Origin: Bacteroidales bacterium UBA3844
Lineage (GTDB): Bacteria; Bacteroidota; Bacteroidia; Bacteroidales; Paludibacteraceae
Assembly: GCA_002392915.1 (NCBI GenBank)
Contig: DGHQ01000049.1
Location: 62,001 to 126,000, forward strand
Length of the DNA stretch: 64,000 bases
Direction of reading: 5' to 3'
Shown here: one piece after another, positions 33,367-41,810 of the stretch
Layout: the number at the start of each line of letters is the position of its first letter
How positions within the stretch are numbered: position 1 is the stretch's first letter
Program-made: the position numbers and the translations under genes
The notes under the pieces: model-generated
Told to the model about the DNA's origin: nothing
The model's database searches: none
Seen by the model: only the letters and a program-made list of their open reading frames with translations

Positions 33367-34645
33367 TAGTTTCATTTTCGGGTAATAAATCCAATAGCTC
33401 GCCAAAATCGGAATTGATTTTTTCTGAACAGCTATCAATTTCATCAGCATTAATCAATCTTGTTTCTTCATCTTTAATATTGAATATTTTGCCATCGCTA
33501 AATTTGAATGCGGAAACATCTGTAAAATCAACTCTTTTTCTTTGTCCGTAATCATTTATTTCTTTTCCTGTTTTATTGAAGACGTCTTCTGCTAAAATGG
33601 AATTATTTAGCGTTGACAAGATATAAGGAGAATGAGTTGAAATTATTAGTTTGTTTTCCCTTTTAGCATTGTTGTATTCAAGCAAAGTGTTTATCACTTT
33701 TTGCTGTGAAATAGGGAACAGATTTTGTTCAGGCTCCTCTACAATGTTTATGAATGACGACGGAATATATTTTTTTAATTTTTCATCCAACAGAAACTCG
33801 TCCTCTTTATTTTTCAGAATGCCTTTGCCGAAAAGGCATACTTGTGTGAATTTTTCCAAAAGGTTTGCATTTTCTTTTGCAAAATCATTCTCTATTTTCT
33901 TTTTTAGATTATTATCTAGTGTTTGCACTTTTTCATAAATGTCATTTCTTACTTCATTCATCAAATAATGACTGACAATCAATAGTGGAGTAATTGATTG
34001 GATACCACTTGAAGCAGCTGACATTGAAATGCGTTTCCCCTTTGTCGTAATGAATGTGTTATGATTCTGATAGTATACATTAGTATCATTTATTGGAAGA
34101 GAAAAACCATTTTTAGCAAATACTTCCAATGCCTTTCTGTATTCTATATTCAAAACCCTAACCATAAATGGAATATTTGAAGACAAATCAACAATATTGT
34201 TGTCTTTATCGATTATTTGTCCAGAAATATTATATAAGATTGTCAAAAGGTTTCTTGCTGCCGAAACATATTGTATTTTAGGCAAAATATAATTTTTACA
34301 ACCATTATTGGCTGTTGCTTTAAAGGAAAGAGTTTTATTGTCATAAATAAAATTAAATGCATCTCCTTCAAATGAAATAAAAGTATCTTCGGAAAAATAC
34401 TCGAAAATTTCCTGTTGATTACATAGGTTTTTGAATATATTAACATTCAATTGATCGGCTGAAATAGTATTGCGTACTATATTCTTCTCTATCCAAAAAA
34501 ACAATGAAATTAATTTTGCTACTGTACTTTTACCAGAACCTTGGTCACCAGTAAAAACTGTAACTTTATTGATATTCATCCATCCTTCGTTTTCTGTGAA
34601 CCCTTCGCGGATTGGACCGAAATTATTTATTTTTATTCGACTCAT
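33347..34645 (-). CDS. ABC-type AAA_15/AAA_21 ATPase, probable defence protein
   Basis: This 432-residue protein has an SMC/RecN-like ATPase head. It opens with SRIKINNFGPIREG, then Walker A FTGDQGSGKST (31-41). A signature-like SMSAASSGIQSITPLLIV follows near 210, then Walker B FINIVEEPEQNLFPISQQ and the H-switch IISTHSPYILSTLN. Such ATPases drive OLD-, Septu- and PARIS-like anti-phage systems with an effector encoded next door. Here the neighbour is a putative PD-(D/E)XK nuclease overlapping by 20 bp. The pair is far AT-richer than flanking genes, a sign of transfer. The ATPase call is firm; the defence role is inference. Confidence 0.85.
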   Translation of the reverse strand: MSRIKINNFGPIREGFTENEGWMNINKVTVFTGDQGSGKSTVAKLISLFFWIEKNIVRNTISADQLNVNIFKNLCNQQEIFEYFSEDTFISFEGDAFNFIYDNKTLSFKATANNGCKNYILPKIQYVSAARNLLTILYNISGQIIDKDNNIVDLSSNIPFMVRVLNIEYRKALEVFAKNGFSLPINDTNVYYQNHNTFITTKGKRISMSAASSGIQSITPLLIVSHYLMNEVRNDIYEKVQTLDNNLKKKIENDFAKENANLLEKFTQVCLFGKGILKNKEDEFLLDEKLKKYIPSSFINIVEEPEQNLFPISQQKVINTLLEYNNAKRENKLIISTHSPYILSTLNNSILAEDVFNKTGKEINDYGQRKRVDFTDVSAFKFSDGKIFNIKDEETRLINADEIDSCSEKINSDFGELLDLLPENETNDEYSE

Positions 34646-34785
34646 AATGAGCTAATTCTTAGTTCTAATACCATTGTATTTTGCAAAGATACAATTTTTC
34701 TAAATATATTCCCTTTCGTTCTCTAAAACTTTTCATGGAATGGGGTGCTTGATATAAGCGAATAATTTAAGAAATGACAAAGTAA

Positions 34786-34816
34786 TTGTATAAGTCATCT
34801 ATAATTCTTACTTTTG
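34786..34816 (+). promoter_or_regulatory. Promoter of the dacA-lolD-comF-dnaG operon
   Basis: TTG (34786-34788), 20 bp, TACTTTTG (34809-34816). Transcription would begin near 34823, which rules out the in-frame TTG at 34814 as the dacA start and supports the ATG at 34856. Confidence 0.7.
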
Positions 34817-34855
34817 TTCGTTTTTATATTGCGGTGGCAAAACAAAGAAGAATAT

Positions 34856-35620
34856 ATGGGATCATCCTTTTTCCAGTTTGTGGATTTTTTAGACATCTTG
34901 CTTGGAGGCATCATCTTATACAAGCTGTATAAGATGCTTAAAGACACATCCGCATTCCGCCTTTTCATAGGAGTGCTGGTGGTGATTGTGGCATGGATGA
35001 TCGTGACCTCTTTATTGCAGATGAAGCTGATAGGCGGTGTGCTCAACCAGATTGTCAACGTGGGAGCGATTGCCTTGATCGTGCTTTTCCAGGATGAGAT
35101 ACGAAACTTCCTCACGGGAATCGGTTCAGGCAATAATTTCCTTTCCCGTCTGCTCAACACGCAACGTGTGCAGACAATGGAGGAGAGCGATATCATGCAG
35201 ATCGTGATTGCCTGCAAAAACATGTCTCGCGAGAAGGTCGGAGCTTTGATTGTGATAGAGAATGAGATGAGCCTGCAGAGCATCATCGTCACAGGTGATG
35301 AGATAACAGCCAAGATCAATTCGCGTCTCATCGAGAATATTTTCTTCAAAAATTCTCCTCTGCACGACGGTGCGATGATCATCGGAAACAAGGTGATAAA
35401 GGCTGCTGGTTGCATCCTTCCGTTGTCGCACAACATGAATGTGCCAAAATCGTTCGGACTGCGTCACCGTGCTGCTCTTGGAGTGAGTGAACGTCTTGAC
35501 GTACAGGCTATTATAGTGTCGGAGGAGACGGGAAAAATCTCGTATGCGGAGAATGGCACAATCATCCACGATATTTCAACAAAGGAACTTGAATCTATTT
35601 TGTCTAAAACGAAGGCGTAA
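34856..35620 (+). CDS. dacA: Diadenylate cyclase, CdaA type
   Basis: This 254-residue inner-membrane enzyme makes cyclic di-AMP from two ATP. Two to three N-terminal helices (LDILLGGIILYKLYKML; LFIGVLVVIVAWMIVTSLL) precede the DAC domain, with the catalytic LHDGAMII and the ATP-contacting RHRAALGVSE. This arrangement is CdaA rather than DisA. The ATG at 34856 is chosen from promoter position and from the start of the first helix. Its stop overlaps the next start (TAATG), placing it first in a four-gene operon. Cyclic di-AMP controls osmolyte and cell-wall balance in many bacteria. Confidence 0.94.
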   Translation: MGSSFFQFVDFLDILLGGIILYKLYKMLKDTSAFRLFIGVLVVIVAWMIVTSLLQMKLIGGVLNQIVNVGAIALIVLFQDEIRNFLTGIGSGNNFLSRLLNTQRVQTMEESDIMQIVIACKNMSREKVGALIVIENEMSLQSIIVTGDEITAKINSRLIENIFFKNSPLHDGAMIIGNKVIKAAGCILPLSHNMNVPKSFGLRHRAALGVSERLDVQAIIVSEETGKISYAENGTIIHDISTKELESILSKTKA

Positions 35621-36303
35621 TGAGTGAACCAACGAATATGAACCAAGAAATAGTACTTTCCGCTAAGGGAGTATGCAAAAGTTTCAACAACCTTCGTGTG
35701 CTTAACGATGTCTCTTTCGACATCCGCCGTTACGAATTTGTATCTATAGTCGGACCAAGCGGAGCCGGCAAGACGACTCTTCTGCAGATTGTCAGTACTC
35801 TTGCGTCAGCAGACACGGGAGAGGTCACAATTCTTGGCAAAGACACTTCTCGTCTTTCCCATGAAGAGGTGTGCAAGCTTCGCAACGACGATCTGGGATT
35901 CGTGTTCCAGTTTCACCAGCTTCTTCCTGAATTCACGGCTCTTGAGAATGTGATGATACCTGCTCTTATCGCCGGACGTGATGAGGCGGAGAGCAAAGAA
36001 GAGGCGATAAAATTGCTCACTCGTCTTGGTCTTGCGGAAAGAGCGTCGCACCATCCCAATGAACTTTCGGGAGGCGAGAAGCAGAGGGTGGCGGTGGCGA
36101 GAGCGTTGATCAACAAACCGCAGATTCTGTTTGCCGACGAGCCTACAGGAAGCCTCGACAGCCAGAACAGAGATGAGTTGCAGAAACTATTTCTTGATCT
36201 CCGTAAAGAGTTCGGACTGACGGTGATTATCGTCACTCATGATATGACTCTTGCCAAACAGTCTGACAGGGTAATTGAGATGAAGGATGGAAAGATTATC
36301 TAA
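35620..36303 (+). CDS. LolD-like ABC transporter ATP-binding protein
   Basis: This 227-residue cytoplasmic ATPase shows Walker A GPSGAGKTT (about 45-53), Q-loop FVFQFHQLLPEFTALENV, signature LSGGEKQRVAVARAL, Walker B ILFADEPTGS and the H-loop VTHD. The HQLLPEFTALENV stretch is typical of LolD/MacB-type ATPases, which release lipoproteins or drive mechanotransmission. No permease (LolC/E or MacB) is adjacent, so its partner must be elsewhere. It is translationally coupled on both sides: TAATG with dacA and a 17-bp overlap with comF. Confidence 0.9.
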   Translation: MSEPTNMNQEIVLSAKGVCKSFNNLRVLNDVSFDIRRYEFVSIVGPSGAGKTTLLQIVSTLASADTGEVTILGKDTSRLSHEEVCKLRNDDLGFVFQFHQLLPEFTALENVMIPALIAGRDEAESKEEAIKLLTRLGLAERASHHPNELSGGEKQRVAVARALINKPQILFADEPTGSLDSQNRDELQKLFLDLRKEFGLTVIIVTHDMTLAKQSDRVIEMKDGKII

Positions 36304-37057
36304 AATCTTCAAGAAAATAAAATACTCGGTTGTCAGTTCATTATATCCGCACACATGTGGAGCGTGTGGGGCTGTTGTGGAGACGGAAGGGGAAACATTA
36401 TGTGAAGAGTGCAGATATAGTCTGGAATATATTCCGCTCGGCGTTGATCTCACACCGTTGGCACGTGAGATGACGCAGGTCCAGCTCAGCTATTTCATGC
36501 CGCTGCTTTCGTATCGCAAATCTAATATAGAGTCACGTTTCGTGCTCAACATCAAGAATTCAGGCGTGCGCAGATATGGCATAGAGGCAGGGCGTATGAT
36601 GGGAAGGATGATAAATGCCCGAGTCGACGCGAGGGAATTCGATTGCGTTGTGCCGGTGCCGATCACATCCAAGCGATACGAGATGCGAGGATACAACCAG
36701 AGCGAGCTGCTTGCTGCCGGCATAGAGATGGAGACGGGAATACCAGTCAGGACGGACCTTCTCATCAACGAAGGTACGGTGGTGAGCAACAGTATTGATG
36801 CAAAGCGACACAAAAGTTCCACAGCCAATAAGTATCTGGCAACGGATAAAGTGAAGGAGTTTTGTGGCAAACATATACTTGTGGTAGATGATGTGATCAC
36901 CACGGGCAAAACCATCCGAGAGTGTTCAGCTTCGATTATGGAGAAGTGCGACAGCAATGTGAAGGTGAGCATAGCGGTGGTGGGCATGGTGTCTGATTTA
37001 CTCGGCGTCTACAACGAGCAGAACAAAACATATACAAAGGATATTTTCGATGATTGA
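36287..37057 (+). CDS. comF: ComF family phosphoribosyltransferase-like protein
   Basis: This 256-residue cytoplasmic protein starts with a double CxxC zinc motif (CGACGAVVETEGETLCEEC, about residues 20-38) and carries a phosphoribosyltransferase fold with the PRPP motif ILVVDDVITTGKTIREC near 200. ComF proteins take part in DNA uptake in competent bacteria; in others, including Bacteroidota, they are common and of unclear role. It overlaps lolD by 17 bp and dnaG by 8 bp. Length and motifs are typical. Confidence 0.9.
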   Translation: MERLSKIFKKIKYSVVSSLYPHTCGACGAVVETEGETLCEECRYSLEYIPLGVDLTPLAREMTQVQLSYFMPLLSYRKSNIESRFVLNIKNSGVRRYGIEAGRMMGRMINARVDAREFDCVVPVPITSKRYEMRGYNQSELLAAGIEMETGIPVRTDLLINEGTVVSNSIDAKRHKSSTANKYLATDKVKEFCGKHILVVDDVITTGKTIRECSASIMEKCDSNVKVSIAVVGMVSDLLGVYNEQNKTYTKDIFDD

Positions 37058-39830
37058 CAATATCACGATTCAAAGAATCAAGGAGGCGGCAAACATTGTT
37101 GACGTAGTCGGTGACTATGTCACTCTTCGTCGTGCGGGCACCTCATACAAGGGGTTGTGTCCGTTCCACAATGAGAAGACGCCTTCGTTTATTGTCACTC
37201 CTTCTAAAAATATCTGCAAGTGTTTCGGCTGTGGAGGTGGTGGAGACAGTATCTCCTTCATCATGAAGATGGAGAATCTTTCCTACCTCGACGCGCTCCG
37301 TTTCCTGGCTAAAAAGTTTGGAATCACAGTCGTGGAGAAAGAGCTTACTTCAGAGGAGAAAGAGCAGCAGTCTCTTCGCGATAAAATGTTGGACGCCAAC
37401 CAGTGGCTTCAGGATTATTTTGAGAAAACAATGCGTGAGACCCAGGAAGGACGCAGCGTCGGCTACCAATATTTCGTCCATAGAGGTTTGCGCGAAGATA
37501 TAATAAAGAAGTTTCATCTTGGCTATTCGCCCGCAGATTATCAGGCATACACGAATGCCGCTCTAAGTCAGGGAATCAAGTTGGAGCATCTTGTGGCGTT
37601 GGGAGCGACGGTGAACACAGGCACACGCACCTATGACAAGTATGCCGGCAGAGTGATGTTTCCGATCCACTCTATTTCCGGCAAGGTGGTGGGATTCGGA
37701 GCCCGCACACTGAAAGCCGACAAAAATGTTGCGAAATACTTCAATCCGCCAGAGAGTGAAGTCTATAATAAAAGTGAGAACCTATATGGTATTTTCTATG
37801 CCCGTCAGGCCATCATCAAGAAGCAGAAATGCTATGTGGTGGAGGGATATGCCGACGTGATATCGATGCATCAGGCGGGTGTGGAGAATATAGTCGCGCC
37901 ATGTGGTACGGCGCTTACAACCGGACAGATCCGTCTGCTCAAACGAGTGTTGCCATCAGTGGGCAATACATTGGCAGATGAGAAATATGTCACGATGCTT
38001 TATGATGGCGACTCTGCAGGCCAGCATGCCGCAATCAAAAACGGAAAACTGTTTTTGGCGGAGGGGCTGAATGTCCGCGTCGTCACACTTCCGCCTGAGG
38101 AAGATCCCGACTCATTCGCGCAGCACAACAATGCGGATGTGGTGCAGAAGTATCTGGAGGAGAATGAGCAGGATTATATTCTGTTCAAATCGAATGTGCT
38201 TCTCCGTGAGAGTGGAACCGATCCAGTGAAGAAGGCGGCGGCAATCAAAGATATGGCAGAAACCATATCCGTGATTGAAGATCCGATCAAACGTGATGTC
38301 TATTCCAAGGAGATCGCTCCACTATTCCATACAGAGCAGAGCATCATCATGGAGTATGTGGGGAAGATACGTCGTGATGCTGCCGCACAGAAGGAGAAAG
38401 AAAGACTCAGAGGTCAGACATTCCGTGAGACGCCTATTATCGCACCGTCTGGCAGTGGATATAATAATCAATCTCAGAACAATCATAATCAGGGGCAAAC
38501 TTATGTAAATCAACCGATTGGTGGGCAGCAGGCGAATCAGCCACAAAACCAACATCAATATTCTGATGGTTATTTCGATAATCATCCTGACGCTACGTCG
38601 CAGCAAGGAGGACAGCATGCACCGTCGGAACAGCATGCACAGAATACAGATTTCAATAAGTTTTCTGCGAAATCACTCGCCGAAATCAATAAGCAGTATG
38701 TCCCAGAGCGAGAACTGATGGATTTTGTTGTCAACGATGGAAACATAGAGGTTTGCCAGATTGAGGACAAGGAAAAGAAAGAATCAAAAGTGTTGAATGT
38801 GGTGGAGGCGATAGCCTATGATTTCTCCAAAGATGAGTTTGAACTGTCGAATCCGACATTCAAATTGATGTTGGAAGAAGCGTTGAAGAAGTATGAGGAT
38901 GACAAAAATTTCGACATTGTCAAATATTTCCAAAACCATTATGACAGAGACGTCAATGAAGCGGTGACGAGTATTTTGTTTGATGGGTTGACTTTGGAGA
39001 ATGCTATGACTGAAACAGACCGCCAGTTCTGCAAAGAGAAGAGAGAAAGAGAGATATTCAACAATCTTCGCACCACGATGACGAAGATTAAGAGGGAGTG
39101 GTATAATAATCAAAAGAAGACGCTACTGGAAGATTTACAAAAGGCGTATAATGCCGGAGATAAAGAGAAGGCAGCGGAGTTGGCTCAAAAATTTACCAAG
39201 GTGAGTACAAAAAGCAGTGATATATCGAATGCGGAGGGATTGGTGATCAATCAGAGTGTCAAGATAGAAGAGCCGTCGCTCATAAGATATGAGTTGCCTA
39301 CCAAGGCGGAGTTGAGAAAGTTGGTTAAGACGAGAGTGAAGAATATGACGGAAGAGGAGAAAAAGAAGGAGAGTGAGACTGTGATGATGAAACTTGAGCA
39401 CACTCAGCAGTTTGAGGGTGCGAAAACAATACTTTTTTTCCATTCGTTGCCGGATGAGGTCTGCACGCATGGATTGATTGAAAAATATGCGTCTAAGAAA
39501 AGGATACTTCTTCCTGTGGTAGATGGTGAGAAATGGTATATTCGAGAGTATAAGGGAGATTTGAAGACTGGAGAATATAATATTCAGGAGCCGACGGGAG
39601 TGAATTTCCACGACTACGAAAGTATAGATCTTGTGGTGGTGCCAGGAGTCTGTTTCGACAATGATTTAGGACGTGTGGGCAGAGGCAAAGGATATTATGA
39701 TAGAATTCTGAAGGAGATAAAAGCTTTTAAGATAGGAGTTTGTTTTGACTGTCAATTGCTCAGCAAGGTTCCGACAGAAGACTGGGATGTGAAGATGGAT
39801 CAGATTCTGACAGCAAATAAAGAGGTGTGA
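37050..39830 (+). CDS. dnaG: DNA primase fused to 5-formyltetrahydrofolate cyclo-ligase
   Basis: This is a 926-residue fusion. Residues 1-~100 are the CHC2 zinc domain (C37, H40, C58, C61), about 125-250 the DnaG catalytic core, and 262-345 the Toprim domain (CYVVEGYADVISMHQAG; LYDGDSAGQHA). A Gln/Asn/His-rich linker (about 455-545) leads to a helical region in the position of the DnaB-interacting domain. Residues about 745-926 are a complete 5-formyltetrahydrofolate cyclo-ligase: LPTKAELRKLVKTRVKNM, IDLVVVPGVCFDNDL and the signature GRVGRGKGYYDRIL. The first part synthesises replication primers; the second regenerates methenyl-THF from 5-formyl-THF. No stop or frameshift separates them. It is the last gene of the operon. 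Confidence 0.93.
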   Translation: MIDNITIQRIKEAANIVDVVGDYVTLRRAGTSYKGLCPFHNEKTPSFIVTPSKNICKCFGCGGGGDSISFIMKMENLSYLDALRFLAKKFGITVVEKELTSEEKEQQSLRDKMLDANQWLQDYFEKTMRETQEGRSVGYQYFVHRGLREDIIKKFHLGYSPADYQAYTNAALSQGIKLEHLVALGATVNTGTRTYDKYAGRVMFPIHSISGKVVGFGARTLKADKNVAKYFNPPESEVYNKSENLYGIFYARQAIIKKQKCYVVEGYADVISMHQAGVENIVAPCGTALTTGQIRLLKRVLPSVGNTLADEKYVTMLYDGDSAGQHAAIKNGKLFLAEGLNVRVVTLPPEEDPDSFAQHNNADVVQKYLEENEQDYILFKSNVLLRESGTDPVKKAAAIKDMAETISVIEDPIKRDVYSKEIAPLFHTEQSIIMEYVGKIRRDAAAQKEKERLRGQTFRETPIIAPSGSGYNNQSQNNHNQGQTYVNQPIGGQQANQPQNQHQYSDGYFDNHPDATSQQGGQHAPSEQHAQNTDFNKFSAKSLAEINKQYVPERELMDFVVNDGNIEVCQIEDKEKKESKVLNVVEAIAYDFSKDEFELSNPTFKLMLEEALKKYEDDKNFDIVKYFQNHYDRDVNEAVTSILFDGLTLENAMTETDRQFCKEKREREIFNNLRTTMTKIKREWYNNQKKTLLEDLQKAYNAGDKEKAAELAQKFTKVSTKSSDISNAEGLVINQSVKIEEPSLIRYELPTKAELRKLVKTRVKNMTEEEKKKESETVMMKLEHTQQFEGAKTILFFHSLPDEVCTHGLIEKYASKKRILLPVVDGEKWYIREYKGDLKTGEYNIQEPTGVNFHDYESIDLVVVPGVCFDNDLGRVGRGKGYYDRILKEIKAFKIGVCFDCQLLSKVPTEDWDVKMDQILTANKEV

Positions 39831-39848
39831 TTTCAGGAAAATGTTTAA

Positions 39849-40081
39849 TTAACGTCAATTTGACGAAATTAAAAAATAGGAGAAAAATGATAGTTGGAGT
39901 GTCATAAATGAGGATTGTTAAGGACGGAACGTCCTAACCCCTCCTGACGTGCGAGCCGTAGGCGAGCACATATATTTATTTTAATAGAAGCACAATTATT
40001 GCATTTTTGACCGCTCATCCTTGCGGATTCGCGGAGAGAGGGGAAGTTAGGGCGTTCCGCCCTTAACAATCCTCATTTTTA
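39849..40081. repeat. Dispersed element copy F, two facing halves
   Basis: Left half (39849-39969) is an inverted copy: TTAACGTCAATTTGACG end, AGTTGGAGTGTCATAAATGA, hairpin GGACG-GAA-CGTCC, GTGCGAGCC...GGCGAGCAC. Right half (40041-40080) is a plus-oriented end with GGGCG-TTC-CGCCC and AACAATCCTCATTTTT. The facing halves make a long inverted repeat around about 70 bp of unrelated AT-rich sequence. It lies directly behind dnaG. Confidence 0.85.
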
Positions 40082-40237
40082 ATTGCGGGATGAGTTTCTT
40101 TGGCAAAATATTTTAATTAAGCTTAAACAGAATCTAAAAGCTGGATCATAAATTTGTCCCGTTTTACACAATAAATCCTCAAAAAAAACGTTGTTTAGAT
40201 AAAAAAAGCAAAAAAATGTTATTAAAAGGAGAATAAG

Positions 40238-40402
40238 ATGGAATTGACGGCGTTTGCAATTTTATCTTTTCAACTATTATTACTACTTTTGCTTGCTAAT
40301 TTAGTGTATTACATTCTGAGGTCAGAAGATAAATATGTTAAGAGACAAAATAAAAGACATACTTGTTGGGTTAGTCCTGGCAATACTTCCAATGGTTGTT
40401 AG
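40238..40402 (+). CDS. Possible small membrane leader protein
   Basis: A 54-codon frame has a strong ribosome-binding site (AAAAGGAGAATAAG before ATG) and one hydrophobic helix (FAILSFQLLLLLLLANLVYY) followed by a basic tail. It overlaps the first 68 bp of porG in another frame. porG itself has a weak ribosome site, so this frame may couple translation to it. It could equally be a chance frame; no homologue was recognised. Confidence 0.4.
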   Translation: MELTAFAILSFQLLLLLLLANLVYYILRSEDKYVKRQNKRHTCWVSPGNTSNGC

Positions 40403-41063
40403 CGCACAGCCTCGTTATATTGGCGAGATAGGTTTGCGTGGGGGTGTCGCGTTCTACAATGGAGACATCAATTCTTCGAAAGTATTCCGTGATTTATCGC
40501 CAGCGGCAGGAGCGTTTTTACGTTTTAAGGCGAATGATTTTTTGAATTTCAAGATAGACGGTGGTTTTGCTAATCTCAAGTGTGATGCGAGAGATTATCA
40601 GGAGAATGCGATGCCGGAAGTTCCGCAGGATGGAAGCGGCATCTATCCGTTTGCATTCGACAAGAGAATCATGACATTTGACGCATTGATCATTTGGAAT
40701 TTCTTCAAGTATGGTTTTTCCACTTACGACAAAGACGTGAAGCGTCACACACCTTATGCTATGCTCGGCCCTACGATGTCAATAGCTAAAGAGTGGAGTG
40801 GAAACGAGTTCAGAGGAGGAATCGCATTTGGCGCTGGCTATAAGTTTAAAGTCAGCCAAAGAGTCAACATCGGAGTGGAGTTTACAATGCACAAGCTTTT
40901 CTCTGACGACTTGGATATAGGAGAATACGACGACTATACTGACGACCCATATAAGATGGGAAAAGTGAAATATAAAAACAATGACTACTACTCTCTGTTG
41001 ATGGGATTCATCTCTGTTGATGTGTTCAGGAAGAGAGGTTCTTGCAGATATATAGGAAGATGA
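40335..41063 (+). CDS. porG: PorG-like outer-membrane beta-barrel (DUF6089), T9SS component
   Basis: This 242-residue protein has a signal peptide (ILVGLVLAILPMVVSA-QP) and an eight-strand-like outer-membrane barrel (YIGEIGLRGGVAFYNGDIN; FGAGYKFKVSQRVNIGVEFTM; YYSLLMGFISVDVF). The family and the gene order match Porphyromonas gingivalis porG, which stands next to uppS, bamA and ompH and interacts with the T9SS PorK/N ring at the outer membrane. Its stop overlaps the uppS start (ATGA). The assignment rests on family resemblance plus conserved neighbourhood. Confidence 0.82.
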   Translation: MLRDKIKDILVGLVLAILPMVVSAQPRYIGEIGLRGGVAFYNGDINSSKVFRDLSPAAGAFLRFKANDFLNFKIDGGFANLKCDARDYQENAMPEVPQDGSGIYPFAFDKRIMTFDALIIWNFFKYGFSTYDKDVKRHTPYAMLGPTMSIAKEWSGNEFRGGIAFGAGYKFKVSQRVNIGVEFTMHKLFSDDLDIGEYDDYTDDPYKMGKVKYKNNDYYSLLMGFISVDVFRKRGSCRYIGR

Positions 41064-41797
41064 GCATAAGAGAAAAGATAGATATGAGCCGTCTGCCAAA
41101 ACATGTGGCGTTGATTATGGATGGCAACGGACGTTGGGCGAAAGCACAAGGTAAAGAGAGAGTCTTCGGACATCAGGAAGGTGTGGATTCTGTCGACAAG
41201 GTGATGGAAGCTGCAGCAGAACTTGGTATTGACTATATCACTCTTTACGCATTCAGCACAGAAAACTGGAATCGTCCAAAGGCAGAGGTTGACGCGTTGA
41301 TGGAAATATTCGCGTCGGCTATCACTACTTATGCGGAGAAGGCAAAGGAGAACAACGTAAAAATCATCATAATCGGTGATAAGTCACGTCTTAACGAGAA
41401 GACGATGGCGAAATTGAACGAAGGAATGGCAAAGACAGCAAACTGTACCGGACTGACGATGGTACTTTGCATCAGCTACTCTTCGCGTTGGGAAATCATC
41501 GAGTGTGTGAAGAATATAGCACGTAAAGCAAAGAACGGTGAGATTAATATCGATGACATTAATGAAAATATGATTTCAGATAATTTGGCGACAAAGGGAA
41601 TGCCTGATCCTGATTTGCTTATCCGAACAAGTGGAGAGCAGAGAATCAGCAATTTCTTGATGTGGCAATTGTCGTACTCTGAATTGTATTTCACAGATAT
41701 TCCTTGGCCAGAGTTCAAAAAGGAACAATTCTATGAGGCTATTTACAAGTATCAGAATCGGGAGAGAAGATTCGGCAAGACAAGTGAACAGTTGTAA
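41060..41797 (+). CDS. uppS: Undecaprenyl diphosphate synthase (isoprenyl transferase)
   Basis: This 245-residue cytoplasmic enzyme adds isoprene units to farnesyl diphosphate to give the C55 carrier used for peptidoglycan and surface glycans. The signature HVALIMDGNGRWAKAQGK with the catalytic aspartate, the GHQEG loop, YAFSTENWNRP, and the C-terminal PDPDLLIRTSGEQRISNFL are all present. The ATG at 41060 overlaps the porG stop and fits the family start; an upstream in-frame ATG (41042) is less likely. It precedes bamA by 13 bp. Confidence 0.96.
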   Translation: MSIREKIDMSRLPKHVALIMDGNGRWAKAQGKERVFGHQEGVDSVDKVMEAAAELGIDYITLYAFSTENWNRPKAEVDALMEIFASAITTYAEKAKENNVKIIIIGDKSRLNEKTMAKLNEGMAKTANCTGLTMVLCISYSSRWEIIECVKNIARKAKNGEINIDDINENMISDNLATKGMPDPDLLIRTSGEQRISNFLMWQLSYSELYFTDIPWPEFKKEQFYEAIYKYQNRERRFGKTSEQL

Positions 41798-41810
41798 TTA
41801 AGGAAAGGAG

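Noticed and set aside
35620..36303. FtsE as the identity of the LolD-like ATPase
   Set aside because: FQFHQLLPEFTALENV is LolD/MacB-like, and no ftsX-like gene is adjacent.
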